From: HGM04593 sp045634305
Lineage (GTDB): Bacteria > Bacteroidota > Bacteroidia > Bacteroidales > Bacteroidaceae
Length of the DNA: 8,214 bases
Direction: 5' to 3'
Assembly (NCBI GenBank): GCA_045634305.1
Contig: JAZQZZ010000002.1
Location: 1 to 8,214, forward strand
The position numbers and the translations under genes were made by a program. The notes beneath the pieces were generated by a model, which made no database searches, was not told the DNA's origin, and was given only the letters and a program-made list of their open reading frames with translations. Shown here in pieces: positions 1 to 6,661 of the stretch (position 1 is its first letter; each line of letters opens with the position of its first letter).

Positions 1-1
1 G

Positions 2-244
2 GAAGAGGCAGAGCATGCAGCCAAGTTCGCCGAGCTTTTGGGTGACTGCGTATGGGATACAAAGACAAACCTCGAGAAGCGCATGAATGCCGAGGCCGAG
101 GCCAACAGCGACAAGTACCGCATTGCAAAGCGCGCAAAGCAGCTCGACCTTGATGCAATCCACGATACAGTACATGAGATGGCGAAAGACGAGGCTCGTC
201 ACGGCAAAGGCTTCGAGGGTCTGTTCAACCGCTACTTCAAGTAA
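2..244 (+). CDS. Rubrerythrin-family diiron peroxidase, C-terminal part (5' end outside window)
   Basis: The reading frame is open from base 2 and ends at the TAA at 242-244, giving 80 visible residues. Two ExxH diiron-ligand motifs are visible: EAEH at visible residues 2-5 and EARH at 64-67. The second sits in the segment HEMAKDEARHGKGFEGLF near the C-terminus. This pairing and the short tail ending NRYFK fit the four-helix ferritin-like domain of rubrerythrins. The ending resembles the 'reverse' rubrerythrins, or NADH peroxidases, of anaerobes, where a rubredoxin domain precedes the diiron domain. Family role: cytoplasmic reduction of hydrogen peroxide using electrons from NADH through rubredoxin. 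No rubredoxin CxxC follows the diiron domain, so a classical rubrerythrin with a C-terminal rubredoxin domain is excluded. An N-terminal rubredoxin cannot be checked because it would lie before base 1. The gene is followed by a strong terminator and faces the porE-like gene. The family call is secure; the subtype is an inference. Confidence 0.85.
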   Translation, partial: EEAEHAAKFAELLGDCVWDTKTNLEKRMNAEAEANSDKYRIAKRAKQLDLDAIHDTVHEMAKDEARHGKGFEGLFNRYFK

Positions 245-270
245 AAATCATAGATTTGATATTATAAACG

Positions 271-305
271 AATATTGGCTGCCGATCGGCAGCCAATATT
301 TTTTT
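271..305 (+). terminator. Rho-independent terminator, perfect 30-base palindrome
   Basis: The arms AATATTGGCTGCC (271-283) and GGCAGCCAATATT (288-300) are exact reverse complements around GATC, so 271-300 is a perfect palindrome. Seven Ts follow directly (299-305). It starts 26 bases after the rubrerythrin stop codon, as expected for the + strand transcript. On the minus strand it lies just past the stop of the convergent porE-like gene at 329. The downstream sequence there is only CGTTTATAA, so it could also end that transcript, but more weakly. Confidence 0.9.
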
Positions 306-328
306 GCGAGCTGTTTTCCTAAAAACTC

Positions 329-2317
329 TTACTCATATAACCTGTATGTAGTGCGCAACACCTGGAACTCGGTGCGGCGGTTAAGCTGGTGGCAAATCTC
401 CTGTTCATCCTTGTCTAGTGATTTGATGAACTGCTCTGTGAGTACGTCGCCTTCTTTCAGGAATGTGTATTGCTCTGTCATCTTTTTTGTCACGGTCTTT
501 GGTGTTCCTTCGCCATAACCTACGGCAGTGAGTCGTTCCTGCTCAATTCCCTTTTCAACAAGATATTTTACGACCGATTCGGCACGTGCCTGTGAAAGCC
601 TTTGGTTATAACTGTCGCCACCACGGTTGTCGCAGTGTGCTGCAAGCTCAATTGTTACGTTTGAATTCAGTTCAAGCAATTTAACGAGCTCGTCGAGCGC
701 TGTTGTCGATGAGGCTGTGAGGGTAGCCTTGTTATATTCGTAGAAAATATTGTCTATGAGTACCGGTTTTGCAGCCGAAGCCAATTCAAAATCGAGCTGA
801 TAGCTATGCTCGCCCTCATCGAGTGTAGTCTTCAGTTCCTGCATCGCATTTAGGTGCCCTTTACAGGTTCCCAACAGCACATATTCCACACCTGGTGTCA
901 CGCGGACACTGTATGAACCGTCTTTCATTACACCGAAGTTCGTGTTTGTTCCATCGTTGCCAATCATGTAGATGACTCCGTCGGGCAGTTCATAACCATC
1001 CTTCTCATATATCCATCCATGCAGTGTATGCACTGTCTCGGGCAGTATAAAGGAGTATATGTGGTCCCAACCGCGTGCGTCGCCTCTGTTCGAACTGAAA
1101 TATCCGCGATATAGTCCCGGAGCAAATGTCATTCCAAAATCGTCACCATTGGAGTTTACGGGTGCTCCAATGTTCTTTATCTCCCATATGGTGTCATTCT
1201 TCAATGTTGCGCTGTAGATGTCGAGGCCGCCCATGCCGGGGTAGCCGTTCGATGAGAAGAAAAGCTCGCCTTGCGGACCGAACGTCGGGAACTGCTCGTC
1301 GCCCTCGGTGTTTATGTCCGCGCCCAGGTTCTCCAATACCCCTTCCATTGCACGGCTCTGTCCGATGTAGAATCGCCATATATCCAATCCGCCACATCCG
1401 CCTGTCATGTTCGACGTGAAGTAGAGCCACTCGCCGCAGGGTGAAACTGCAGGATGAGCGTATGCCGATAGGGTATCGCGTGCAATGACAACCTGCTCGG
1501 GTTTTGTCCACGATGCATCACTGCGGTTGCTCTTGAAAATGCTTGCATAGCGTGGATACTGCTCGTCAATGGCGCAGCGTGTGAAATACATGACCTTGCC
1601 GTCGGGAGTAAAGGCGCATGCACCATCCTCGAACTCGCCGTTTATGTCGCTCTCGATCTTTTCAGTCTTTTGCCATTTGCCCTTCTCGTCGCGCTTGGTA
1701 AGGAAAATATCGGCACTCTTCTGTCCTGTTATGCTGCTCAGTTCATCGCCTGTCGCATCTTTGCGTGTGCTGGTGGTCACAATCATTGTGGTGTCCTCAC
1801 CTACGTATGCAGGACAGTAATCACTGCGTTGTCCGTTCAGTTCCTTGGCTTTCTTTACTATGTAACGCGTGGGATTCTTTTTCCATTCGGCCGATTGCCT
1901 TGCCGACTCAAGTCCTACCGCCGCCATGCGGTCATCCGGCGCTTTTTCAAGGAATGCCTCGTAGCTTTTCTGAGCGGCTTTGTAGTCGCCCTTTACAAGT
2001 TGTGCGTCAGCTAGGTAGCGCAAGGCTGTTGAGTCGGGGTATCCATAGCGTACGGCATTCTGGTATGCACCAACCGCCATCACTGCATTGTAGCTCTTGC
2101 GGTAGCATTCGCCCATTTTCCATGCCACTTCGGCGCGTTGTGTGCGCTCTTTGGGCGAAATTTTGCGGTAACCCTTCTTGTACTCCTTGGCAGCCTCGTA
2201 ATACTCCATTACAGCAGCATACTGGTCACCTTTCTTGATGGCCTTCTCGCTGCCGCAGGCTGCTGTCAGCAGCACACATACGGCAAGTATCACTATGTGG
2301 CAGAATCCTCTTCGCAC
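329..2317 (-). CDS. porE: PorE-like OmpA-family outer-membrane lipoprotein (TPR, beta-propeller, CRD, OmpA-C)
   Basis: The protein has 662 residues and starts at a GTG (2315-2317). An in-frame stop lies just upstream at 2330-2332, and this start gives a proper lipoprotein signal (MRR..., hydrophobic core, lipobox LTAAC with Cys21). Domains in order: TPR-like helices at about 28-140; a beta-propeller at about 160-425 with repeated FTPDGKVMYFT, SPCGEWLYFTSN, FGPQGELFFSSN and YRGYFSSN blades; a carboxypeptidase-regulatory-like beta domain at about 428-512; and OmpA-C from about 517. In OmpA-C, D563 (HCDNRGGDSYN) and R578 (LSQARA) match the peptidoglycan-binding Asp and Arg. A roughly 40-residue insert (605-645) precedes RRTEFQVL. 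This domain order is that of PorE (PG1058) of Porphyromonas gingivalis, a type IX secretion component thought to tether the machine to peptidoglycan. Bacteroidales without type IX secretion carry related OmpA/PD40 proteins, so the architecture is firm and the exact orthology is less so. The lipobox implies an outer-membrane lipoprotein facing the periplasm. Confidence 0.8.
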   Translation of the reverse strand: MRRGFCHIVILAVCVLLTAACGSEKAIKKGDQYAAVMEYYEAAKEYKKGYRKISPKERTQRAEVAWKMGECYRKSYNAVMAVGAYQNAVRYGYPDSTALRYLADAQLVKGDYKAAQKSYEAFLEKAPDDRMAAVGLESARQSAEWKKNPTRYIVKKAKELNGQRSDYCPAYVGEDTTMIVTTSTRKDATGDELSSITGQKSADIFLTKRDEKGKWQKTEKIESDINGEFEDGACAFTPDGKVMYFTRCAIDEQYPRYASIFKSNRSDASWTKPEQVVIARDTLSAYAHPAVSPCGEWLYFTSNMTGGCGGLDIWRFYIGQSRAMEGVLENLGADINTEGDEQFPTFGPQGELFFSSNGYPGMGGLDIYSATLKNDTIWEIKNIGAPVNSNGDDFGMTFAPGLYRGYFSSNRGDARGWDHIYSFILPETVHTLHGWIYEKDGYELPDGVIYMIGNDGTNTNFGVMKDGSYSVRVTPGVEYVLLGTCKGHLNAMQELKTTLDEGEHSYQLDFELASAAKPVLIDNIFYEYNKATLTASSTTALDELVKLLELNSNVTIELAAHCDNRGGDSYNQRLSQARAESVVKYLVEKGIEQERLTAVGYGEGTPKTVTKKMTEQYTFLKEGDVLTEQFIKSLDKDEQEICHQLNRRTEFQVLRTTYRLYE

Positions 2318-2410
2318 AAAAACGGTTTTTTATTGTGTCGCTATTATACAATAACTGAAAAAACAGCTTTTTATTTTATAAGAGTGAAAATTTTGTTGGT
2401 GGGTGGAGTG

Positions 2411-2483
2411 ATAAAAAGAGATTCTTCACTGCGTTCAGAATGACAAACAGCGGTTTGTATCATCCCGGGCGGAGCGAAGAATC
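2411..2483 (-). terminator. Possible terminator of the nuclease gene formed by the REP-like hairpin
   Basis: Read on the minus strand, the hairpin arms at 2483-2460 and 2443-2420 are followed by TCTTTTTAT (2419-2411), a T-run right after the stem. It begins about 30 bases past the nuclease stop at 2512-2514. This would separate the nuclease transcript from the porE-like gene, which starts about 94 bases further on. The stem has several mismatches, so its strength is uncertain. Confidence 0.5.
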
Positions 2484-2487
2484 CTTT
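2416..2487. repeat. REP-like imperfect inverted repeat between the nuclease and porE-like genes
   Basis: The left arm at 2420-2443 begins GATTCTTCACTGCG and the right arm at 2460-2483 ends GGAGCGAAGAATC. Compared as reverse complements, 18 of 24 positions match; the outer eight are perfect, and four of the six differences would be G-U wobbles in + strand RNA. Inside lies a second perfect stem, ACAAAC (2443-2448) with GTTTGT (2453-2458), around AGCG. The outer core (GATTCTTC...CAGAATGA) resembles a dispersed intergenic repeat I recognise from many bacterial genomes, including Bacteroidetes, where it occurs as paired inverted copies. The hairpin is seen directly. Its membership of a dispersed family is inferred because only one copy lies in this window. 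Confidence 0.65.
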
Positions 2488-2511
2488 CAATTCAGCCGTG
2501 TTGTAGCTCTG

Positions 2512-4581
2512 TTACTTTACCAATACCTTATGTCCGTCAATTATGTAGATGCCTGGAGCGGTAATTGCATCGAGTCTGCGACCGGCAAGGTCAAAAATAC
2601 CTTTCACCTCTCCGTTTTCCGTTTTCACCTCTTCAATGCCGCTGGCAACAGGTGATTTTGCATAGATGTTAACAGCTTTCTGTCCACTCTTGTAGCATGA
2701 GAAGCGTGGTGAACTTACATTATACTGCAGGGTGTTGCGTGTCTTGTCGCCCTGTGAAGTTATTGTTGCCTCTCCGTCGTTTATGGTGATTGCCCAACTG
2801 CCGTTTGCGTCTAGTGTTGAAACTGTCTTGACGTAGTTGCTGCTGTTCGACGATGCTGCTAGATAACCATTTCCGACATACAGTGCATATGTGCCGGCAA
2901 CAACACCCTCCTCGAGCAGAATAATCTGTGCGTCGTCGGCAAGGTATGTAATGACGCTGCCGTTTGTCTTCATCTCGGTTTGAGTGCGGTAGTTGCCGTT
3001 GCTACTGTGAGCGCCCATCGCGTAGTTCTCGTAACCGATTACTATCGAGTCACCGATAGTGAGTTGTGCCGCATCGGTTACAAGCACGAATTGACCACCG
3101 GTAAAGTTACCGTCATTGCCCTCTCCGCCGGTGTTGCCTTCGTTGTCATCGTCATCATTGTCATCACCACCGCTGTTGCCTTCATCATTTGCTCCCTCCA
3201 TAGCCTTTACAATGACATTGTCAATCTCGAATGTGCCGGCCTTGGTTTCGGTACCTTTGTAGAAGAATGCGATAGTCACGGCCTTTTCACCCATATACTT
3301 CTGTGGAATCTCGATGTCGCCTGTCTTTGTCAGCGTCCAATCGGTGGTGTTCTCTGTTGCGCCAAACTCAATCTTCTCCCATGTCGCGTTCTCTACATCG
3401 CCGTCGAAGTCGTTGCAAATCATGAGTGTGTGGTGTTCGGCAGCCTTGCCGCTCTCGCAATAACGGATTACATAGTCAAATGAAACTGTTGCTATGCTAT
3501 CGTTGGAGAAATCAAAGAATGGTGACAGTAACCAACTCTCGGCATCGTGGTTGGTCTTGCTGCTGCTTACGTATGATGACGCAACTGCGTATTTATACTG
3601 GCTGTTCAATGTCCAAGGATAGTAACCGACACCCTCGTATGTTGTGAACTTCATTGATGAACCATCAAAGTTCTCGTTGAGGTAAATCTTCCAGCCGTCA
3701 ATGATTTCAACATCATCGCTGCCGCCATTTCCGCCATCTGTGCTTCCTCCGTTTCCACCGCCGTCCTCAACCTCGCCTGTGAGGTGGAAAACAAAATTGA
3801 TTGAGTCGCCCCAAACATAGTCGGCAAGCTGTGGATAGTCAACATACGGGTTACGGTTGCCCTGTACTGCATACACGGCATTGTTGCGGTTCACCTCCTT
3901 CTCGCTCACAGGATCCTGCTTGTGCCATTTCAATAGCAGTTCAACCGCCCAGGGCTTCAAGGTGGGGTAGGTGCTCTTCTCATAGTTCATCCAGGTGTAC
4001 TCCCAAGTCAAATCCTGATAGCAGGTAAACATATACATGAATACACGCGCAAAGTCGCCCTTGTACTCATCGCAAGGCTCATATGCGTTTTCTGACTTAC
4101 CGTCAACTATAGCCTTCCCAACAAATGTCACTCCATTGTCCCACGATACGCTTGTAAGCTCGCCGAGCGGGTAGTTGCTCTTGCGACTGTTGGCATTCTG
4201 GTCCGACGGATTCAGGTGGTGTATGTCGCAGTAGGCATTGTTCTTTGCCCCTCCCCACCAGCTCTTTGCAACACTGTGTTCAATGTTCATCCCGCTGACA
4301 GCCGAACCTTTACTGCCAAAGTAACGCTTTTCGCTTGAATACATATCGAGCACACGGCGTTGGCCGTTCTCAATTACTGCATCTGTTGTATAAAATGCCC
4401 CCCAAGTGCTGCTGGCACCGCTTCCGTAGCTGATCTGTTTGTGATTTTTGATAAGGTTGTATAGTGCGGTCTTCAGTGTAGCACCACCTTTAATGCCATC
4501 GACCGATGTGTAATATTCCTTCTGCGCGGTTGCGCAAACTACCAAAAGAAGCAGGAGTATTGATGATACAAAGCGTTTCAT
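2512..4581 (-). CDS. Secreted endonuclease I family nuclease with extra beta modules and type IX-like C-terminal segment
   Basis: The protein has 689 residues and an ATG at 4579-4581. Residues 1-19 form a Sec signal peptide (hydrophobic core, ATA before Gln20); C16 is preceded by Val, so it is not a lipobox. Residues 22-268 are the endonuclease I (EndA/Vvn/BSn-type, beta-beta-alpha metal) domain. It carries NIEHSVAKSWWGG with the probable catalytic H102, then DIHHLNPSDQNANSRKSNYP with N131 a likely metal ligand, and GNRNPYVDYPQLAD near its end. A Gly/Asp linker (271-290) leads to a jelly-roll domain (about 300-460, ENFDG...SWLLSPFFDFSN...GTFEIDNVIVK) resembling choice-of-anchor J / cleaved-adhesin domains. 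An acidic linker (463-495) precedes a beta-rich Bacteroidetes domain (497-642). The C-terminus (GIFDLAGRRL...PGIYIIDGHKVLVK) resembles type IX sorting domains. Expected activity is non-specific, metal-dependent cleavage of extracellular DNA or RNA for scavenging or biofilm breakdown. The catalytic family is firm; function of the extra modules is inferred. Confidence 0.88.
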   Translation of the reverse strand: MKRFVSSILLLLLVVCATAQKEYYTSVDGIKGGATLKTALYNLIKNHKQISYGSGASSTWGAFYTTDAVIENGQRRVLDMYSSEKRYFGSKGSAVSGMNIEHSVAKSWWGGAKNNAYCDIHHLNPSDQNANSRKSNYPLGELTSVSWDNGVTFVGKAIVDGKSENAYEPCDEYKGDFARVFMYMFTCYQDLTWEYTWMNYEKSTYPTLKPWAVELLLKWHKQDPVSEKEVNRNNAVYAVQGNRNPYVDYPQLADYVWGDSINFVFHLTGEVEDGGGNGGSTDGGNGGSDDVEIIDGWKIYLNENFDGSSMKFTTYEGVGYYPWTLNSQYKYAVASSYVSSSKTNHDAESWLLSPFFDFSNDSIATVSFDYVIRYCESGKAAEHHTLMICNDFDGDVENATWEKIEFGATENTTDWTLTKTGDIEIPQKYMGEKAVTIAFFYKGTETKAGTFEIDNVIVKAMEGANDEGNSGGDDNDDDDNEGNTGGEGNDGNFTGGQFVLVTDAAQLTIGDSIVIGYENYAMGAHSSNGNYRTQTEMKTNGSVITYLADDAQIILLEEGVVAGTYALYVGNGYLAASSNSSNYVKTVSTLDANGSWAITINDGEATITSQGDKTRNTLQYNVSSPRFSCYKSGQKAVNIYAKSPVASGIEEVKTENGEVKGIFDLAGRRLDAITAPGIYIIDGHKVLVK
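3097..3195 (-). repeat. Low-complexity Gly/Asp/Asn/Glu linker in the nuclease gene
   Basis: This stretch encodes residues 463-495, built of short units such as EGNSGG, DDNDDDDNEGN and TGGEGNDGN. The DNA is correspondingly repetitive, with runs of GTCATC / GTTGCC on the + strand. It separates the jelly-roll domain from the following beta-rich domain. The coding frame is intact. Tracts like this can change length by slippage in multiples of three. Confidence 0.7.
3712..3771 (-). repeat. Low-complexity Gly/Asn/Ser/Asp linker in the nuclease gene
   Basis: It encodes residues 271-290, with the unit DGGGNGGS followed by TDGGNGGSDD: two near-copies of a DGG(G)NGGS module. It lies directly after the nuclease catalytic domain and before the jelly-roll domain, so it is probably a flexible hinge. 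Confidence 0.7.
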
Positions 4582-4611
4582 TCTGTTTTTGTTGTTTGTT
4601 TTTATATTCTA

Positions 4612-4619
4612 CAAAGGTA
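4612..4619 (-). promoter_or_regulatory. Bacteroidetes-type -7 box for the nuclease gene
   Basis: On the minus strand 4619-4612 reads TACCTTTG, a perfect match to the Bacteroidetes primary-sigma -7 consensus TAnnTTTG. It ends about 30 bases before the nuclease ATG. The leader between them is A-rich (AAAAACAAACAACAAAAACAG) with no Shine-Dalgarno, which is normal for this phylum. I see no clear TTTG -33 element at the usual 19-21 base spacing. A weak AT palindrome, TATTATT / AATAATA (4622-4638), lies upstream instead. Confidence 0.6.
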
Positions 4620-4701
4620 CTTATTATTTTTAATAATATGATTGATATGTGATTTTTTGTTTACATGGGTTTGTATCTGTGAATAAAAACATCCTCTTTT
4701 C

Positions 4702-4733
4702 TTGTATAAATAGAAATTTATTGTGTAAGTTTG
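4702..4733 (+). promoter_or_regulatory. Bacteroidetes-type promoter for mutA-mutB
   Basis: TAAGTTTG at 4726-4733 matches the -7 consensus TAnnTTTG. TTG at 4702-4704 fits the -33 element with a 21-base spacer. Transcription would start near 4740 and leave an untranslated leader of about 50 bases before the mutA ATG at 4791. The leader is too short for a cobalamin riboswitch, so direct B12 control at this promoter is not apparent. Confidence 0.65.
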
Positions 4734-4735
4734 CT

Positions 4736-4753
4736 CTTGGTTTGCCTGCCAAG
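4736..4753 (+). other. Small hairpin at the start of the mutA leader
   Basis: CTTGG (4736-4740) and CCAAG (4749-4753) can pair around an 8-base loop, at or just after the predicted transcription start. A short 5' stem could stabilise the mRNA. It is only five base pairs and may be chance. Confidence 0.25.
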
Positions 4754-4790
4754 GGCGACCGGAAAGAACATAATCACAAAACTCAATACT

Positions 4791-6650
4791 ATGAACAAGG
4801 AAAAGGAGAAGCTTTTTAGCGATTTCTCGCCTGTATCGTCCGAGGATTGGAAAAACAAGATTATAGAGGACCTGAAAGGTGTCCCCTATGACAAGAAGAT
4901 GATTTGGAGAACCCCCGAAGGGTTCAATGTCAACCCCTTCTACCGCAAGGAGGATTTGCCTGCGGGGTGTGAGAACCTGCAGCCGGGTGTGTTCCCATTT
5001 ACAAGAGGAAACAAGACCTGCAACCATTGGCTTGTGCGTGTTGATATAAAGGCCGGCGATGCCGCCGAGGCCAATGCCAAGGCAAAGGCGCTCATAGCGC
5101 AAGGCGTGGACTCCATTGCTTTTGGAATAAAAGGAAAACTTGTCACCCCTGAATATATACCGGCTCTGCTTGACGGCATAGATGCCGAGAGTGTTGAACT
5201 CAATTTCAATGTGTGCGTGGGTAAAGTGGTGTTGTTTACCCAACTGCTTGTCGAGTATTACCGCCATCGCGGTTTCGACCTTGAAAAGGTTAGAGGCAGT
5301 ATTGGCTACGATCCTATTGGCAAGGAGATGATGTCTGCCAAGGTTAACGATTCGTATACCGAGGTCATCAAGGCCCTTGTCGCCGAGACTGCCTGTATGC
5401 CAAAATACCGTTGCATTGCGGTCAGTAGCAACAATCTCAACAATGCCGGAGCCTACATTACCCAGGAACTTGCCTGTGCACTTGCTTGGGGTAATGAATA
5501 TCTGCACGCGGCTACCGAGGCGGGTATCCCTGTTGATGTGGTTGCAAAGAATATAAAGTTCAACATGGGAATATCGAGCAACTTCTTTATGGAGATAGCA
5601 AAGTTCCGTGCGGCACGTACCCTGTGGGCAAAGATTGTGGAGCAGTATGAGCCGGAGTGTAAATGTGCCTGCAAGATGATTATCCATGCCGAGACATCAG
5701 AGTTCAACCTCACCCTGTTCGATGCCTATGTGAATATGCTCCGCACACAGACCGAGGCCATGAGCGCAGCTCTTGCCGGTGTGGAGTCAATAACCGTTAC
5801 ACCATATGATGCGGTGTACGGGGCACCCACAGATTTTGCTGTCCGCATAGCAAAGAACCAGCAACTTATTTTGAAACACGAGAGCCATCTCGACAAGGTT
5901 GCCGACCCTGCCGGTGGTTCATACTACATAGAAAGCCTTACCGCATCCATCGCTGCCGAGGCATGGAAACAGTTCCTTGCCATTGAGGAGACCGGCGGTT
6001 TCCACAAGGCTGTTAAAGAAGGACGCATTCAAGAGGCTGTTGAGGCTTCGGGTAACGAGCGCCGCGCTGCTTTTGCAAAGCGTAAGGAGGTGCTCATCGG
6101 AACAAACCAGTATCCAAACTTTGGAGAACTTTCCGATGGCCGTCGTCCTGCATCAAAGGGATGTAACTGCGGTTGCAACTGCGATGGGACAAAGCAGACC
6201 GGTGTTCACACGCTGGCAATAAAGCGCCTTGCCGAGGACTTCGAGCAGTTGCGCCTGAGCACCGAGGAGAGTGGCCGACGTCCAAAAGCATTCATGCTCA
6301 CCATCGGTAACCTTGCAATGCGTCAGGCAAGAGCACAGTTCTCATGCAACTTCCTTGCCACAGCCGGCTACGAGGTTATAGATAATCTTGGCTTTGCAAA
6401 AGTGGAAGAGGGTGTGAAGGCCGCATTGGATGCAAAAGCCGACATCGTTGTCCTCTGTTCAAGCGACGACGAGTATGCCGAGTATGCAATCCCGGCATAC
6501 CGGGCAATCGGTGACAAGGCAATATTCATTGTTGCCGGCGCACCGGCATGCACCGAGGAGTTGCAGGCTGCTGGTATAGTGAACTTTATCAACGTGAAAT
6601 CCAACGTTCTTGAGACCCTGAAGGCCTTGAACGCAAAGTTGGGCATATAA
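4791..6650 (+). CDS. mutA: Methylmalonyl-CoA mutase small (beta) subunit
   Basis: The protein has 619 residues, a normal length for the family. The ATG at 4791 is preferred over an upstream in-frame TTG at 4731, which overlaps the predicted -7 box. MutA pairs with MutB in the cytoplasmic heterodimer that interconverts succinyl-CoA and (R)-methylmalonyl-CoA. The N-terminal TIM-barrel half shares segments with MutB (here EIAKFRAARTLWAKIVEQYEP; also TLFDAYVNMLRTQTEAMSAAL and DPAGGSYYIESLT). The C-terminal flavodoxin-like domain (about 497-619) contains IGNLAM at 505-510, where a catalytic subunit has the cobalamin-ligand motif DxHxxG. The ligand His is therefore absent (N507 by my alignment), which marks this as the non-catalytic subunit. 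Two cysteine patches are odd: C290/C292/C294 in ECKCACK, and C458/C460/C462/C464 in CNCGCNC within the inter-domain linker. mutB follows 11 bases after the stop, so the two are clearly co-transcribed. Confidence 0.95.
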   Translation: MNKEKEKLFSDFSPVSSEDWKNKIIEDLKGVPYDKKMIWRTPEGFNVNPFYRKEDLPAGCENLQPGVFPFTRGNKTCNHWLVRVDIKAGDAAEANAKAKALIAQGVDSIAFGIKGKLVTPEYIPALLDGIDAESVELNFNVCVGKVVLFTQLLVEYYRHRGFDLEKVRGSIGYDPIGKEMMSAKVNDSYTEVIKALVAETACMPKYRCIAVSSNNLNNAGAYITQELACALAWGNEYLHAATEAGIPVDVVAKNIKFNMGISSNFFMEIAKFRAARTLWAKIVEQYEPECKCACKMIIHAETSEFNLTLFDAYVNMLRTQTEAMSAALAGVESITVTPYDAVYGAPTDFAVRIAKNQQLILKHESHLDKVADPAGGSYYIESLTASIAAEAWKQFLAIEETGGFHKAVKEGRIQEAVEASGNERRAAFAKRKEVLIGTNQYPNFGELSDGRRPASKGCNCGCNCDGTKQTGVHTLAIKRLAEDFEQLRLSTEESGRRPKAFMLTIGNLAMRQARAQFSCNFLATAGYEVIDNLGFAKVEEGVKAALDAKADIVVLCSSDDEYAEYAIPAYRAIGDKAIFIVAGAPACTEELQAAGIVNFINVKSNVLETLKALNAKLGI

Positions 6651-6661
6651 TATTTGACGTT

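Noticed and set aside
2343..2348. TATAAT on the minus strand upstream of the porE-like gene
   Set aside because: It matches the E. coli -10 box, but Bacteroidetes promoters use TAnnTTTG and there is no partner element at a suitable distance. The region is simply AT-rich, so no promoter is claimed.
2440..2655. 71-codon + strand frame starting in the REP-like element
   Set aside because: Its beginning (HPGRSEES) is the translated repeat and the rest is antisense to the nuclease 3' end, so it is not a gene.
4602..5687. 361-codon open frame on the minus strand, antisense to mutA
   Set aside because: It lies opposite the conserved mutA coding sequence, its product resembles no family I know, and it overlaps the divergent promoter region. 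It is explained by the codon bias of mutA.
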